Assembly: GCF_964355755.1 (NCBI RefSeq)
Contig: NC_092673.1
Location: 10,981,001-11,045,000 of the forward strand
Origin: Antedon mediterranea
Lineage: Eukaryota; Echinodermata; Crinoidea; Comatulida; Antedonidae
Reading direction: 5' to 3'
DNA: 64,000 bases
The notes beneath the pieces were generated by a model. That model searched no databases. It was given only the letters and a program-made list of their open reading frames with translations, and had not been told where the DNA came from. Of the stretch, positions 23,789 to 35,263 are shown piece after piece (position 1 is the stretch's first letter; the number at the start of each line of letters is the position of its first letter). Position numbers and translations under genes: made by a program.

Positions 23789-25653
23789 TTCTTCTTCTTC
23801 TTCTTCTTTCTGTACAAAAAGTTAAATGTCAATGATTACCAAAATTTCACAATGTCTTTCAAATACTGTAACTTAGTCCTAATAAGCTTTTCAGCGTGAT
23901 CACTCATCCGTGACGTCATTTATACGCGATTGTGAAATCACATTATCAATCATATCCTCCATGATTCATTATCACATATTAATAAAATTCACTACACGTA
24001 AACTTCAGGTCAAGGGTAAAAATACTAGCAAATAAAAACGCACGCGCACGTAGGGTCATGCGCGTAAAATCGCGCGTTAAAAATTTAAAAAGCTCAAAAT
24101 TATGTTTTGATCAATTTAGAGCATGAATTAGGCCATTTGCGTGTTTTAAAAAATTACTGCGCAAAAACACGTTTTTGCGCGTGCGTACACAGAAAGCGTA
24201 AAAAATACAATTTTTTTGTACAAACTGCATTCTACTCATCTTCCTTGGTACATCCACCAAATTTGAGTCCATTTCGACTTAAAATAGTGCTATACGAGCA
24301 CATTAAAAATGATAAAATGCGCACATTAATTGTACAAAAGTGCTAAAAAGGGTAAAAAATAAGGCATTTTTAAAATGAAAATAATTCTTCAGAATGCGCG
24401 GTGACCCCCAATTTTTTTAACTTATTATGGAAGCCAATGAGTTGTAGATATAAATGTATATACACATTAGACGTACAAAATTGTAAGACGTCATCATTTG
24501 GCTACATGAATTTTTAAAATAGGGGTTTTTCCCCTTTTGTCATAGACCACCATATTCAACAGAGCGCAACTCGCTTATCTGTGATCGATTTTCTTTTAAT
24601 TTTTAATACATTCTATCTCAACCAATTATGTTACTTATGAGTTGCCAATATTTTCTCTTGGATGACGTCATCACGTCTTAAAATTTAAATAACGGTGGTT
24701 ACGTAATTTTACCTACAACGTATATTTGAATACCTTACAGCTCTTCTGAATTAAAGTTGACCTCGATGTTTATAACTTAGTATGATAGCTGGTGAAATGT
24801 AGATATGAATTCATATAAAAATTAAGCCACCTATCGGATGTTGTGACGTTATCATATGGCCAGTTGAAGTTAAAAAGTAGTTTTTTCATCTCTTTCGTCA
24901 AAGTTATGCCATTTTTAAAGAGTGCGCACGGCCCTTATACGTGCCAAATTTTCTTCCAATTTTTATATTTTATTGCTCAATTCATTATCTTTCGATATTG
25001 TTATTTACAAGTTTTTTTTGATAATGTCATCAGTGCCAAAAACTTGGAACATGATGTGTGTCCGTAATTTCACCAATGCTACACTGTACAAGATATACAG
25101 TATATACTGTACATAATGTATATGGCATATAATAGGCACAACTCAGCACTATATGCATATAATAGGATGGCATACATCAACATTTTCCGATTGTACGTTA
25201 ACATACGTGCATGTTTAAAAAATATTAAGGTTTAATAAAATTATTTTTTATTTTATTTTATTTTATTTCATCATCACCCTACAGTGACCAAACGTCACCA
25301 TTAACAGGGCTGAAAGTCGTAAAATATAACATATAATATACAAGCAAAAATCAACAGATAACAAGACAACATTTAAATATTACTGACATTAGACAAAACC
25401 TTGTGACGGAAACAAGCAAGGGAATCAAAAAAAATATCAACAGATCCATCAATTTTACATAGTGAGTGGTATAACTTAGGCAAACGATTAACAAAACCAT
25501 TTTTAGTAATATTTACCCTCCCTCTTGATATAGAAAATAAAGCAGGATAACGCAATTGATATTGTGGAACAGAAATAGGAAAGTACACTTCAAAATTATT
25601 ATATTATAAAAATGATCACCTATAATTCGTCAAAGTGACGAATTAAATTCTAG
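23789..25653 (+). mobile_element. Helitron-like unit 6, divergent, interrupted by a LINE 3' end
   Basis: It begins with a (TTC)n run, has a divergent family body, and ends with hairpin AATTCGTCA-AAG-TGACGAATT (25624-25644) and CTAG at 25650-25653. The hairpin differs from other units in sequence but keeps pairing, consistent with a different subfamily. About 25230-25605 is an antisense LINE fragment inserted near the 3' end; a relative without that insert ends at 50386. Confidence 0.55.
25230..25600 (-). pseudogene. LINE 3'-terminal fragment with (TAAAA)n tail
   Basis: Read on the minus strand, a 71-residue frame (25373-25588) resembles the extreme C-terminus of a LINE ORF2. The sequence then runs through a 3' UTR containing 'gttaatggtgac' and 'ctgtagggtgatga' to an (AAAAT)-type simple tail at about 25236-25270. 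The same 3' UTR motif recurs at about 28165-28200 on the + strand. 5'-truncated, inactive. Confidence 0.55.
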
Positions 25654-25738
25654 TTGTACTTAATTTTTTATTTATATTTTTATGAATGTTGTGTGAAAAA
25701 TAAAAGAATCAATCAATCAATCAATCAAGTGATTTTGT
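25654..25738 (+). repeat. LINE-type 3' tail with (TCAA)n microsatellite
   Basis: Ends in 'aatcaatcaatcaatcaatcaa', like the simple tails of CR1/L2-like LINEs. The coding part is not visible. Confidence 0.4.
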
Positions 25739-26215
25739 TTGAAAGAGGCTGATCATAAAGATATTAACTTGAATACAGAGAGTCGACGAAATCTAAATGA
25801 TGTGGTTAAACTATATCCCTATATATGTCCGAGACACAAGAAAACGATATCTGCACACATGGAAAGTACACATGCTTTTATCAAATATTTCTTCGCTCAT
25901 GACCACCTGAACTACGACCGGATCAATTTCAACAGATTACTGAAACAAATTACAGATATTGGAGTTTATGAGAGGATATGCTGGATTTACAATCAATTGA
26001 TCAGGGTCATTGAGCGTGGTATCATTGGAATAACAAAATTAATGATTTCATCAGAGCTGGCAAATCTAGTTGATGAGTTTGAAAGCCAACATTTAAAGAG
26101 AGATGATATCCCGATTAATAAAGAAAGCTGCAATTCGCACAAAGGTGTTTTTTGGCCATGGCATGATGAAATTGGACAGAAAATGTTTGAGGAATTGGTA
26201 AAAATCTTGTAGAAG
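25739..26215 (+). pseudogene. Fragment of a repeat-associated protein
   Basis: A 157-residue ORF, lysine- and histidine-rich, with 'AHMESTHAFIKYFFAHDHLNYDR'-type spacing of aromatic residues. I recall similar 'F(A)HDHLNYxR' segments in long uncharacterised proteins that are multicopy in invertebrate genomes and often occur with the PIN-like domain seen here at 58.9-60.4 kb. That link is from memory and unverified. Downstream to about 26545 a shorter frame continues in pieces. No enzyme motif is visible and I assign no function. Confidence 0.4.
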
Positions 26216-26545
26216 GCAAACTGTCTATAGGGGATCCTAAGAAAAAGACGAATATTGGCAAAAAATATATATGACGGTGAATACAGGTGACAAACTTATC
26301 AAAGTAAAAGAGGACTCCTATAGAGATTATTTGGCGGTGAAATGAGGTATTGCAGTACTATTGCCAATTAGTTTCTCAACAAGCTTGTTGGGATCGCAGA
26401 TCAATCTGTGGAAGCTTGATGGATACAGTAGTAGAAAACGAAGAAAGGTCAACTTACTGTATCGCATTCAAGATTAGAAATATTTCATTGAAGGACTTTG
26501 GCAGAGTTAGTTGTCATTTAACTGAAGAAGTTGTTTTAATATGAA

Positions 26546-26820
26546 GATGTGTACTGTCAGTACTATTAGACCTCCTGATGTTCAACATGTTGTGTTAATA
26601 ACCATGTTTTTGTCATAAGCATATCATTTTGTGTATTTCAATCTAATTTTATTTAACTTACACACGTTTTAATAAAAAATTTAACTCATTTTTTAAAAAT
26701 GGTGGCCATTTTGAAATTCAAAATGTCAGAATACATTAGGTGTACATCCCCATTAGAACTTTTGGGTCAAAATCCTGCCTATCAAAGTTGGACTTATATT
26801 AAACACATGTCACAGTAGGA
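26546..26820. other. No recognisable gene
   Basis: AT-rich sequence without coding or repeat signature that I can identify. Confidence 0.25.
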
Positions 26821-26822
26821 GG

Positions 26823-27340
26823 TTAAGTGACATTTACCTGAAGTTTTGAAAAACTTCGGGTAAAAATGAACACATTCTCTAATGGGGCTGTACATGTAAG
26901 TACTAATGAATATAGGTTTATAATAATTCTTATATAGCAGAGAACCCGTATGATGTTGATATCAGTCTGAAAATCAGTGATAGCGTTATTGCACAAAACA
27001 TGTCTATACAGAAGTACATCATCAGCAAATAAAACACATGGAGAAAAAACATTAAAACTAATATAATTTACAAAAAGGTTAAAAGACAGGACCGATACAA
27101 CTCCCTTGAGTTTAATTTCACCATTAAAACAATACACATTGGTATCTATTATTAGTTAAAAAAGATCCATTTCCAGAAAACACCTTGTATATTAAAATTA
27201 ATTGCAAGTTTATGTAATAAAATATCATGGGGAATTTTATCAAATGCTTGCTCAAGAAATAAAGCATCAGTTACACCAGGGTTACGTTGGTCGAGTAAAC
27301 GAGTAACGTAAGATTTATAGTTGTGAATCACTCTCATTGA
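26823..27340 (-). pseudogene. Decayed LINE reverse transcriptase fragment
   Basis: On the minus strand the upstream frame (27152-27337) has 'FLEQAFDKIPHDILLHKL', matching the first catalytic block of non-LTR reverse transcriptases (A-F-D). The next frame (26823-27137) has 'CVLFADDVLLYRH' with the FADD active site. Intervening blocks are missing and the frames are broken, so this is a short relic. Confidence 0.65.
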
Positions 27341-28140
27341 TATATACAGTACTGACTACAAATCATGTACCATAACCCTTGTTGTCAAGCGTGTAAAATA
27401 TGTGTAATTGCCGCATGCCTGTATTTGCCGTGTGAACCATGATGTCATCACTTTGCAGCTTTTTACTGGTAAAATATGGAACTCCCGGTATGACACACAT
27501 GGGTACCAGTTTATTTCTATTGTTTAGGCCTATACTATCATAATTATGTAATCTGAACCTGCCCTGTATGCAAGTTTATTTTCTCGCTATAGGCAAACAT
27601 TAAATTTTAAAAAAGTCTAAAAAATTCATGTAAATAGTTTTTCATCAGGGTTTTGTACATGTGTTGTTTAGAGTTCGCGTCATATTATTTTATTAATTCA
27701 AAGTGAGGTATACAGTGAGAAGTGTCCAACTGGCTAGGCTAGAATAGAGCTACCTAAGCCCATAAAAAACATATTTAGCGATCTTTAATAGGTCAATTAA
27801 TAGCCTATATAGTAATATTATAAAATGTTTCCTTGTATTTTCATAACTGCAAGTCGAATATTTATTAGCTGATTACAGTAGGATGCTGATGAGAATCTAC
27901 CAGAGAATGGTCAAGGCGGCGACGTCAGATGTTGAGAGAGCTTAAAGGACAATGCCTTAAAGGAAAGATTTGCAAGAGGAGTAAAGGATCAAGATGAAAT
28001 GTAAAGATAAGCCATTCCAAGAGATGAGAGAGGAGACGGTAGAATTCTTTAGGAATATTGAGAGATTAGGTTGTCAATAACACAAAGCAGAGTGAGATGG
28101 AAGCATGGTCTAATGTCAGTAATATTTAAATGTTTGCTCG
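27341..28140. other. No recognisable gene
   Basis: No coding, RNA gene or repeat end recognised on either strand. Confidence 0.25.
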
Positions 28141-28225
28141 TACATTATATTATATTTTATGTCTTTCATCCCTGTTAATGGTGACACTGTAGGGTGATGA
28201 AAAAAAACAAAAAAACTAAATTGAA
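28141..28225 (+). repeat. LINE 3' UTR/tail fragment
   Basis: Contains 'ccctgttaatggtgac' and 'ctgtagggtgatga', followed by an A-rich tail, matching in sense orientation the antisense LINE 3' end at about 25265-25310. Confidence 0.45.
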
Positions 28226-29618
28226 AGCTGAACTGAAGGCTGCTGTAAAGGCACAGTTAAATCGCCAGGCTGAGAATGATGGCGTTGCCAGAGGGCTACA
28301 ATGCAAACCTTTAACCTTCCACGGATGTTTATTTTCACTAGCGTCATTATAATTAGGCTGGCGCATTACTTTTAACGAGCGAGTGAGTTGTGACCCTGCC
28401 GAGAGAGAGAGAGAGAGACGAGGCCTGTCTGGCAGAGACAGATGAAAACCTTAATGCTTTACTATTTATGAGCGTGTTAACTCAACTAGCATTGTTTGAT
28501 AAGAAACAAAGACAACTGTGTACCAGAGTGAAGTTGGCTCTTGATTGTTTGGCTACTTGTAGTGGAGCATTGCAGGGGTGCTTTTTTCACAATTAATTAT
28601 CCTTTTGTTCACATATTCACGAGTTTTGAAATTGTGTTCCAATAAAGGTCTAAACAGTATACAGTCTTTGGTCTATTCCTTTGACGTATTTGTTTGACTC
28701 ACGACACATAACTGATTGCTTTTATTGTGATATAAGTGTGAACTTCTTAGGGTTCCATGGGAATGTCATGGATATTGTGATTAAGAATCCACCACCTTGA
28801 TGACAACAAATTTGCTGTCATTGTAGCCACTAAATAAGCTGAGTTTGAACAATAATATTGACCGCCATCTTGAATTTAAAACATAGAAACAAGTGTAATT
28901 GATAACAGTTGTTTGTTCCCTTAGAAAATACTATGTATTTTTGTCCTTCGTGTTAATGCATTGTCCCCCTGAAACAAATTTGTTTGTTGAATATGCCATT
29001 TTAATGTAATGTAACATAATAGTTATTCAATTTGAGCAAAAATTTGACCGAAAAAAGTATTACCTGAAAAAAACTGTAATTTAAAGCCCAAAAAATGTCA
29101 AAATTGGCTGCCAGGCAATGGGGTTTTGGTTGAATTTGACCATTTATTTTGTTATTTTCTAAGTGAAAACATTTTTTTTTCTACAGAAATTTATTTATTA
29201 AAACTAAAAATGTAAAGGGGTGGGGTCAATACATGTTTAGTAAGTCCCATAATTTGTGTCACATGAACAACCATTTTCTCAATTTTAATATTATGTTAAA
29301 TTTTTTTGCGCCGCGGCTCTAGCCAGCTATGTCCCAGGAGGACACATTCATTAATAAGCTGTTTCATAGCGGTAGCTTTAGTATCTAATTTGGAAACTCG
29401 ACTATAATTTATAGGTAGCTGCTGGACCCAAAAAACGTCTGGGAGAAGAGAGTCTATATGAAAGCCTTTGCTGATAATACAGTATTATTGAGATGTAGAC
29501 GGAAATCTGTAAAATCTTGTTCAATAAATAAACTTCGTTTTTGCTGTCAACCAGGCCGGTATTATAATAAATCACTGTCAAATAATCATTCGATAATGGT
29601 CAAAACTTTATTTTGGCT
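28226..29618. other. No recognisable gene; possible short RT relic at 29458
   Basis: Mostly featureless. At 29458-29500 the frame reads 'KAFADNTVLLR', which resembles the FADDTVLL block of LINE reverse transcriptase with Asp changed to Asn, but nothing around it supports a larger relic. The Gypsy insertion begins at the right edge. Confidence 0.25.
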
Positions 29619-29623
29619 CTGTC
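29619..29623. other. Target-site duplication CTGTC of the Gypsy element
   Basis: CTGTC precedes the left LTR and recurs at 37301-37305 right after the right LTR. Confidence 0.85.
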
Positions 29624-29786
29624 TGTCACATATCTATCTATATCAAATATATGTGTGTATGACGTCACAGTCAGGAGTTCCCAGCATGAATAAAGTTACA
29701 CTCTCCCTCATTGATCTCATTATAGTCGTCTGTCATTTTATTTCTTGCAACTAATAATTGCAATATATACGTTTAACAACGTCACA
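29624..29786 (+). repeat. Ty3/Gypsy element, 5' LTR (163 bp)
   Basis: Begins TGTCACATAT and ends CAACGTCACA. It contains an AATAAA signal. Against the 3' LTR (37131-37300) it lacks 5 bp ('ctttg') after 'cagcatg' and 2 bp near its end; otherwise they look the same. The primer binding site follows. Confidence 0.9.
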
Positions 29787-29801
29787 TGGTGTCAGAAGTG
29801 G
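29787..29801 (+). promoter_or_regulatory. Gypsy primer binding site (tRNA-Leu type)
   Basis: TGGTGTCAGAAGTGG directly follows the LTR and is complementary to the known 3' end of animal tRNA-Leu (ending ...TGACACCA). This is where minus-strand DNA synthesis would be primed. Confidence 0.75.
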
Positions 29802-29829
29802 TGCATTTTATTGTATAAAATAATTTGCA

Positions 29830-30644
29830 ATGGAATCATTCAGGTTTAAGACCCCTGAAAGTTTTGATTTTGATGGACCAAGCATTTCCACGCAGTGGAA
29901 ACGATGGAAGCAGCGCTTCGATTTATTCATGACAGCCACCGATTCAAACGGCAAGGGCGATAAAACGAAAATAGCGATCCTGCTCACGGTGCTCGAAAAA
30001 CGAGGGCTTGAAATTTTCAACAATTTTACATATGTTGAGGGTGAGTCAAAAGATAATTATGACAATGTATTAACCAAGTTTGAGAACTACTGTAAAAAGA
30101 GAGATCCAGTCATGGCCATGCGAGCCAAATTTTGGTCGTATCAACGACCAGAAGGGCAAGGTTTAGATGAATACATGAACGATTTGAGAACAATGGCCGA
30201 CGACTGCAAATTTCAGGACGTAAACGCAATTTTAAGAGATAAATTATTTTTCGGGATCTCAGACGCAACAATGAAACTTAAGGTTATGGGAGATGATGGT
30301 AACGCATCTTTAGAGACTGTAGTCAAACGTATGCGTAATTATGAGAGTTCTAAGCGAGAATTGACACTGATAATGTCTGATAAAGCTAGTGTAAATGAAG
30401 TAAAGAAAAGCCACACACACACAGGCAGCATGAAGCACACACAACAGTACAGCGACAAGGCGCGTACACGTAACCATAGCGATTGCGAAGTTCACGCGAA
30501 TTGTATGCGTAAAAATCCACCAAGGCAATGCCCAGCCTGGAACGAACGCTGTAGAAAATGTAATCGCTTGGGACACTTCAGTAGATCGACATTGTGTCCA
30601 GGAGGCAGACAGAATGGTGTTGGTAGTAGTGGTAAGCGTAATTA
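29830..30644 (+). CDS. Gypsy Gag, interrupted by a Helitron
   Basis: The ORF opens 44 bp after the LTR. It has the retrotransposon Gag core ('WKQRFDLFMTATD', 'LDEYMNDLRTMADDC') and near residue 240 a Cys/His knuckle of the form CX2CX4HX6C, two residues longer than the canonical spacing, preceded by further cysteines. The open frame runs on to 30681, but from 30645 it is Helitron sequence. The true continuation resumes in phase at 33190. Gag and Pol were therefore one continuous frame before the insertion, as in several Gypsy clades. Confidence 0.85.
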
Positions 30645-30918
30645 TCTATATATAAATTTACGTAAGGGCAAAATTCGGTAAATCGCGCCTTACTTCTAGA
30701 ATTTTCACTCGATGGTATGTAAAGTTGGTTCGTACTTTCGGTACTGATTTTAACCGCCTGATGTAACCCTGTTTACTAATTAAATTGAGTTAGATAATTA
30801 GTTATTGACGATTAAAACGAATTTAGGTTCAAAGATTTGCCCCAAATAGGGGTGTTTTCCGATCGTGGTATACACTGTCTAATGGATGTCCATCTTGAAA
30901 AATACCCGCCAAAAAAAT

Positions 30919-31224
30919 GCGAGGAGGCTTCGCATTTTTCTATCTCCTCCTACGATAATTGTTTTTAATAGCTGAAAACCGGTTGAACAGCTAGAGTACA
31001 CCATCATAATGTTGAAGACAGGCCGATTTTCTTTAAAAAATACTATTTTGATAGATTTAATATACGATTATACAAATGTATTGATTTGCGATGAATGGAA
31101 CATCCCAATCTCTTAGTCTGCCAGAATTTGGTTTAACACAAGTACTGTAGGTAAATTTATGAGCCCTTGGTTTAACACATACGGTAGGTAAATATATGGG
31201 CCCTTTGAGAATAAACTTGCAATA
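30919..31224 (+). repeat. Internal direct duplication in the Helitron, copy 1
   Basis: The stretch starting GCGAGGAGGCTTCGC is repeated at 31681-32035 within the same Helitron. Copy 2 is longer because a 68-bp piece (31752-31819) is tandemly doubled, while about 20 bp present in copy 1 is missing. Confidence 0.8.
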
Positions 31225-31680
31225 CTTTGACAATACTGTAAATACCTATTAACTATTTTTTATTTGAATCGAACATTTCTTACTGTGAATGTTCGTACTG
31301 TTAGATGTAATATAAAAATATATACAAATAAACTTTATTACTGAGACTGTGGATAGGCTCTACTGTTAGATATACAAATAAACTTTATACTGACAGTTCC
31401 TTCTCAACGTTTGTATTAATTAATAATTACCAAAAATATAAACGTCGTAGTGGTGTATCGTGACATGTACTTTAATATTTCAATCGATTATGACAGTGAC
31501 AGTTTTAACAAAGTATTAAATCGCAAATGTTTTAGGCCTATTGTATTTAGAGGTATATTATTTATAGGCCTATAAAACATGAACAAAATATTTCGTTACT
31601 CAGTGGATAAAGAATATATTTAAAAATTGTTCCTCTTTGTACCTATCCGCTTTCCCATCCCTCAACCCTAATGTTACATA

Positions 31681-32035
31681 GCGAGGAGGCTTCGCATTTT
31701 CCTATCTCCTCCTACGATAATTGTTTTTAATAGCTGAAAACCGGTTGAACAGCTAGAGTACACCATCATAATGTTGAAGACAGGCCGATTTTCTTTTAAA
31801 AATACTATTTTGATAGATTGCTAGAGTACACCATCATAATGTTGAAGACAGGCCGATTTTCTTTAAAAAATACTATTTTGATAGATTTAATATACGATTA
31901 TACAAATGTATTGATTTGCGATGAATGGAACATCCAGTTTGGTTTAACACAAGTACTGTAGGTAAATTTATGAGCCCTTGGTTTAACACATACGGTAGGT
32001 AAATATATGGGCCCTTTGAGAATAAACTTGCAATA
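31681..32035 (+). repeat. Internal direct duplication in the Helitron, copy 2
   Basis: Partner of 30919-31224. It contains a 68-bp tandem duplication (31752-31819 and 31820-31886). Both copies begin with the small inverted motif GCGA...TTCGC. Confidence 0.8.
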
Positions 32036-33189
32036 GGTTCGGAAAATGTTAAAAACCAATTTCTATTATTTGAATCGGTACACAGTTTCCATTTATTATA
32101 TATTGATAATGAAACATGAAATATTCCTATTTATGTCCCTCGAGGTTCATTACAATTTATATTTAGTAGTCCCACGGACTTCATCTTAGCCACTCCCCCG
32201 AGTGCTAAGGCCAAATTTATGATACCCTACTTTCTATGTAAGTTTAGTTACAGTTAGTTTTTGACGATAATACAACGAATTTAGGTTACACCCTTCGGCC
32301 GCGAAAACGTTTCTGTACAAATATGATACCGATTGGCTTTATTTCATTCAACAGCGACCATAATCTCGCCAATTACAGGATAGATAAACTATTTTATTAT
32401 TGATGTGCTTATAAATTAAGACTCATGTAAACAGCTTGATTACATCATTTTACAGACAAACGAAACTTTTTTAAACCTACTGTTTCAATAACTGAGTATA
32501 ATACTGTATACGTTTTCATAAGTAAGTGCATATACATTTTCGTGTTTTCATTGACGAGATTGTAATAGTAACTTCAGTAACTATTACAGTACTTATTTAT
32601 TATACGACACAAGACAATTGTATCTGACAGGTACGTACATTATTCTAAAAAATAAGTCTATAGATCCCTTAGGCGTCATAAATCACAGGCCAACAAATCA
32701 GTACTCATGACAGAAATTCGACCCAGTTTGGTTCACACAAATGTTTACAGGAAGTTCAACACCACAACCGATGATTTGCCCTAAATATTTAGGTAGACTA
32801 CAGTTTAATTTTTCACTGAATAGGAGCTTGAATTTCCGATTTCCATTTCGCAGAATGTCTAGGTCTATTTATTTAGTTTGGTTCTTATAATATATAAATA
32901 CAATCAACTTTATTACTGCGGTTCCATCACCACCACCACGTGCCGCCGCCCAATTCCCGTACATACATTTCCATTTCTCCCTAATTTCTTTAATCCACAT
33001 AAATTAATTGTCCTTTATGGAATCCAGTATTGGTTTTGTTGTCTCTATTTCTGAATACCCCAATTAGGGGGACACTTCCGTTTTTGTTTAGTGTCCCAAA
33101 AAAGTCCCCGTCCGTGGATTCTACTGTATTCGAGAACCATCTGTGAGCACCCCTAGATGGTACGCGAGCGAAGCGAGCGTGCCATCTAG

Positions 33190-34633
33190 TAATTTTAATC
33201 CATCTAAGTTTAATAAGAAAATTGACAGTATCAATGCTAATGAATGTACATCTGATAGTAAATACCTTGTAGAAGAAGACGATATGTCTTTAACATTTGG
33301 TAGTTTTTATATTGATATATAGTGTTGGGAGAAACACTAATGACATGTGGTTGTATAAGATAAAGGTTAACAACACACATTTAATCAATGTCAAGGTAGA
33401 TACAGGAGCGAATGTAAACTGCATTCCTAAGAGCTTATTTAAGAAATTAGATATTAAGACGAAAGTCAATGAGAGTAAAGCCAAGTTGTATAGTTACAGT
33501 AACACTGTAATCCCACACTGTGGTGTGGTGAGTTTGAAGATTTCACGCAACGATGGCATGCAAACAAGTGCTCATGAATTTTTCATTACTGAGGTAGATA
33601 GTCCACCTATTCTTGGACTAAGTTCGAGCACAGCATTAGGCATCATTAACCGCAATGTAGATTCAATCAAAATGGATGATTTAATGAGTAAATACTCAAA
33701 GAATTTTGAGGGCCTGGGTTGCATGGGCGAACCATACAACATTAAGATTAAAGAGGGCGCCGTACCGGTCGTGCATCCACCCCGGAGAGTACCAATAAGT
33801 TTACATGATAAATTAAGAAACAAATTAGACGAGATGGAACGCCAAGGCGTAATCTCACGCACTAATCAGCCCACTGACTGGGTGAGTAGTTTAGTAGTTG
33901 TAGAAAAGAAGGACGGTTCTCTTAGGCTATGCCTCGACCCTAAAGATTTGAACAGGGAAATTAAAAGAGAGCATCACATGATTCCTACAACAGAGGATGT
34001 AATAAGTAAATTGTCAGGGCGTAAATTGTTCACGCACATAGATATGAAAGATGCATACTGGCAAATACCATTAACGGAGCACAGCACTGAGTTGTGCACC
34101 TTCAACACACCATTTGGGAGGTATTCATTTAACAGATTACCCTTTGGTCTATGTAGTGCCAGTGAGGTTGTTCAAAAGAGAAACGAACAAATATTTGGAG
34201 GTATTGATAATGTATTTGTAATTTCTGATGACATGATAATTGCTACCGATGACGATGAAAAGCATCATGATAATGTGATAGCCAAAGTCATGGAGCGTGC
34301 TAAAGATGAAAATGTAAAATTTAATAGAAATAAGATTAAGCTTAAAGAACATGAGTTGACATACTTAGGTCACATAATTAGTAGAGATGGTGTTAAGCCT
34401 GATAATTCTAAAGTAAAAGCAATTTATGATATGCCTACACCTTCTTGTAAGTCTGACCTGAGACGTTTAATGGAAATGATCAACTATCTGTCGCCATTTA
34501 TTCCGAATATGTCTACCATCAGCGCTCCTATGAGAGAGTTATTAAAGAAGGAAGTAGCGTGGTCTTGGGAAGAACGCCACGACCAATCGCTAAAACATTT
34601 GCAGAGTTTGTTAAGCTCAGAGCCAGTACTTAA
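33190..34633 (+). CDS. Gypsy Pol, first part: protease and reverse transcriptase
   Basis: The frame is open from the Helitron edge (33190) with a long 485-residue portion from 33297, but the last part of that ORF after 34633 is transposon sequence. An aspartic protease is marked by 'VKVDTGANVNCIP' (about 33387-33425). Reverse transcriptase blocks follow: 'WVSSLVVVEKKDGSLRLCLDPKDLN', 'FTHIDMKDAYWQIPL', 'FNRLPFGLCSASE', and the active site 'VISDDM', where the usual Tyr/Phe-x-Asp-Asp is Ile-Ser-Asp-Asp. The connection 'LTYLGHIISRDGV' and the thumb follow. The coding is interrupted at TTAA (34630-34633) by a DNA transposon and resumes in phase at 35264. Confidence 0.88.
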
Positions 34634-35259
34634 AGCCCCATTCCCTACGTTTTTTAGATCTAATTTAAGATCACAAACTATATTTAATGTAAAAATAATA
34701 CTATATGGTCCTATTGCGATAACTTTTTTCGTCTTTAAACGGTTAAAAATGTGAAAAATAAGTCGATTCTAATAATTATAGCGGCCCGCTATAAATCCCA
34801 AAATGCATTGCGCGCGGATTGATATTTTTGTTTTTCACCTGTAATTCGCCCACTTTTCGATCGATCGTGAGGCCAAAACAAATGGAAGACTCCTAACTTT
34901 TCAGCGAAAATACCGGGTTTTCCCCAATTTGTATCAACGGAGTCTGGCAAAAATAGAAAGACAATTAATGCAGCAACTATACAACGTCAGGCTAGGTATA
35001 TAGCTCGCGTACGATGTTCGTACGTTACCGATGTTTACCAGCTAGGCCTACAAAACTAAGCCTAGCTAGGCTAGGCCTAAGACCGTCCACGAGAGGTCGA
35101 TCGCCGCGAGCTACTTAGGTAGTGCATTGTTTCTCACTTTTTATCATAATTTACCATAAAACGTACATTTAAGACAAGGAATGACATGGTTTAATGTTTT
35201 TAAAGTGATATATATGTATTATTTTCCAAAAAACGTCCAAAATTGCAGGGAAGGGGTCT
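34634..35259. mobile_element. TTAA-type non-autonomous DNA transposon in Gypsy Pol (626 bp)
   Basis: TTAA flanks both sides (34630-34633 and 35260-35263). The termini form an imperfect 13-bp inverted repeat, AGCCCCATTCCCT versus AGACCCCTTCCCT. TTAA duplication is used by piggyBac and Kolobok families; the AG-starting end leans to Kolobok, but I cannot decide. No transposase is encoded. The flanking Pol frames are in phase with one TTAA retained, so the boundaries are exact. Confidence 0.82.
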
Positions 35260-35263
35260 TTAA

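Larger units (their letters stand above)
30645..33189 (+). mobile_element. Non-autonomous Helitron inserted in the Gypsy element (2545 bp)
   Basis: The 5' end is TCTATATATAAATT with host A before it (30644). The 3' end is CTAG (33186-33189) with host T after it (33190). The 3' end is preceded by a 10-bp stem hairpin, GATGG-T-ACGC / GCGT-G-CCATC with 11-nt loop (33155-33187). These are diagnostic Helitron features: TC start, CTRR end, insertion between A and T with no target duplication. No Rep/helicase is encoded. The flanking Gypsy frame is in phase on both sides, which fixes the boundaries to the base. Confidence 0.85.

Noticed and set aside
34634-35263. Start of the second Pol ORF at ATG 35181
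   Set aside because: 35181-35259 is transposon sequence; true Pol coding resumes only after TTAA at 35264.
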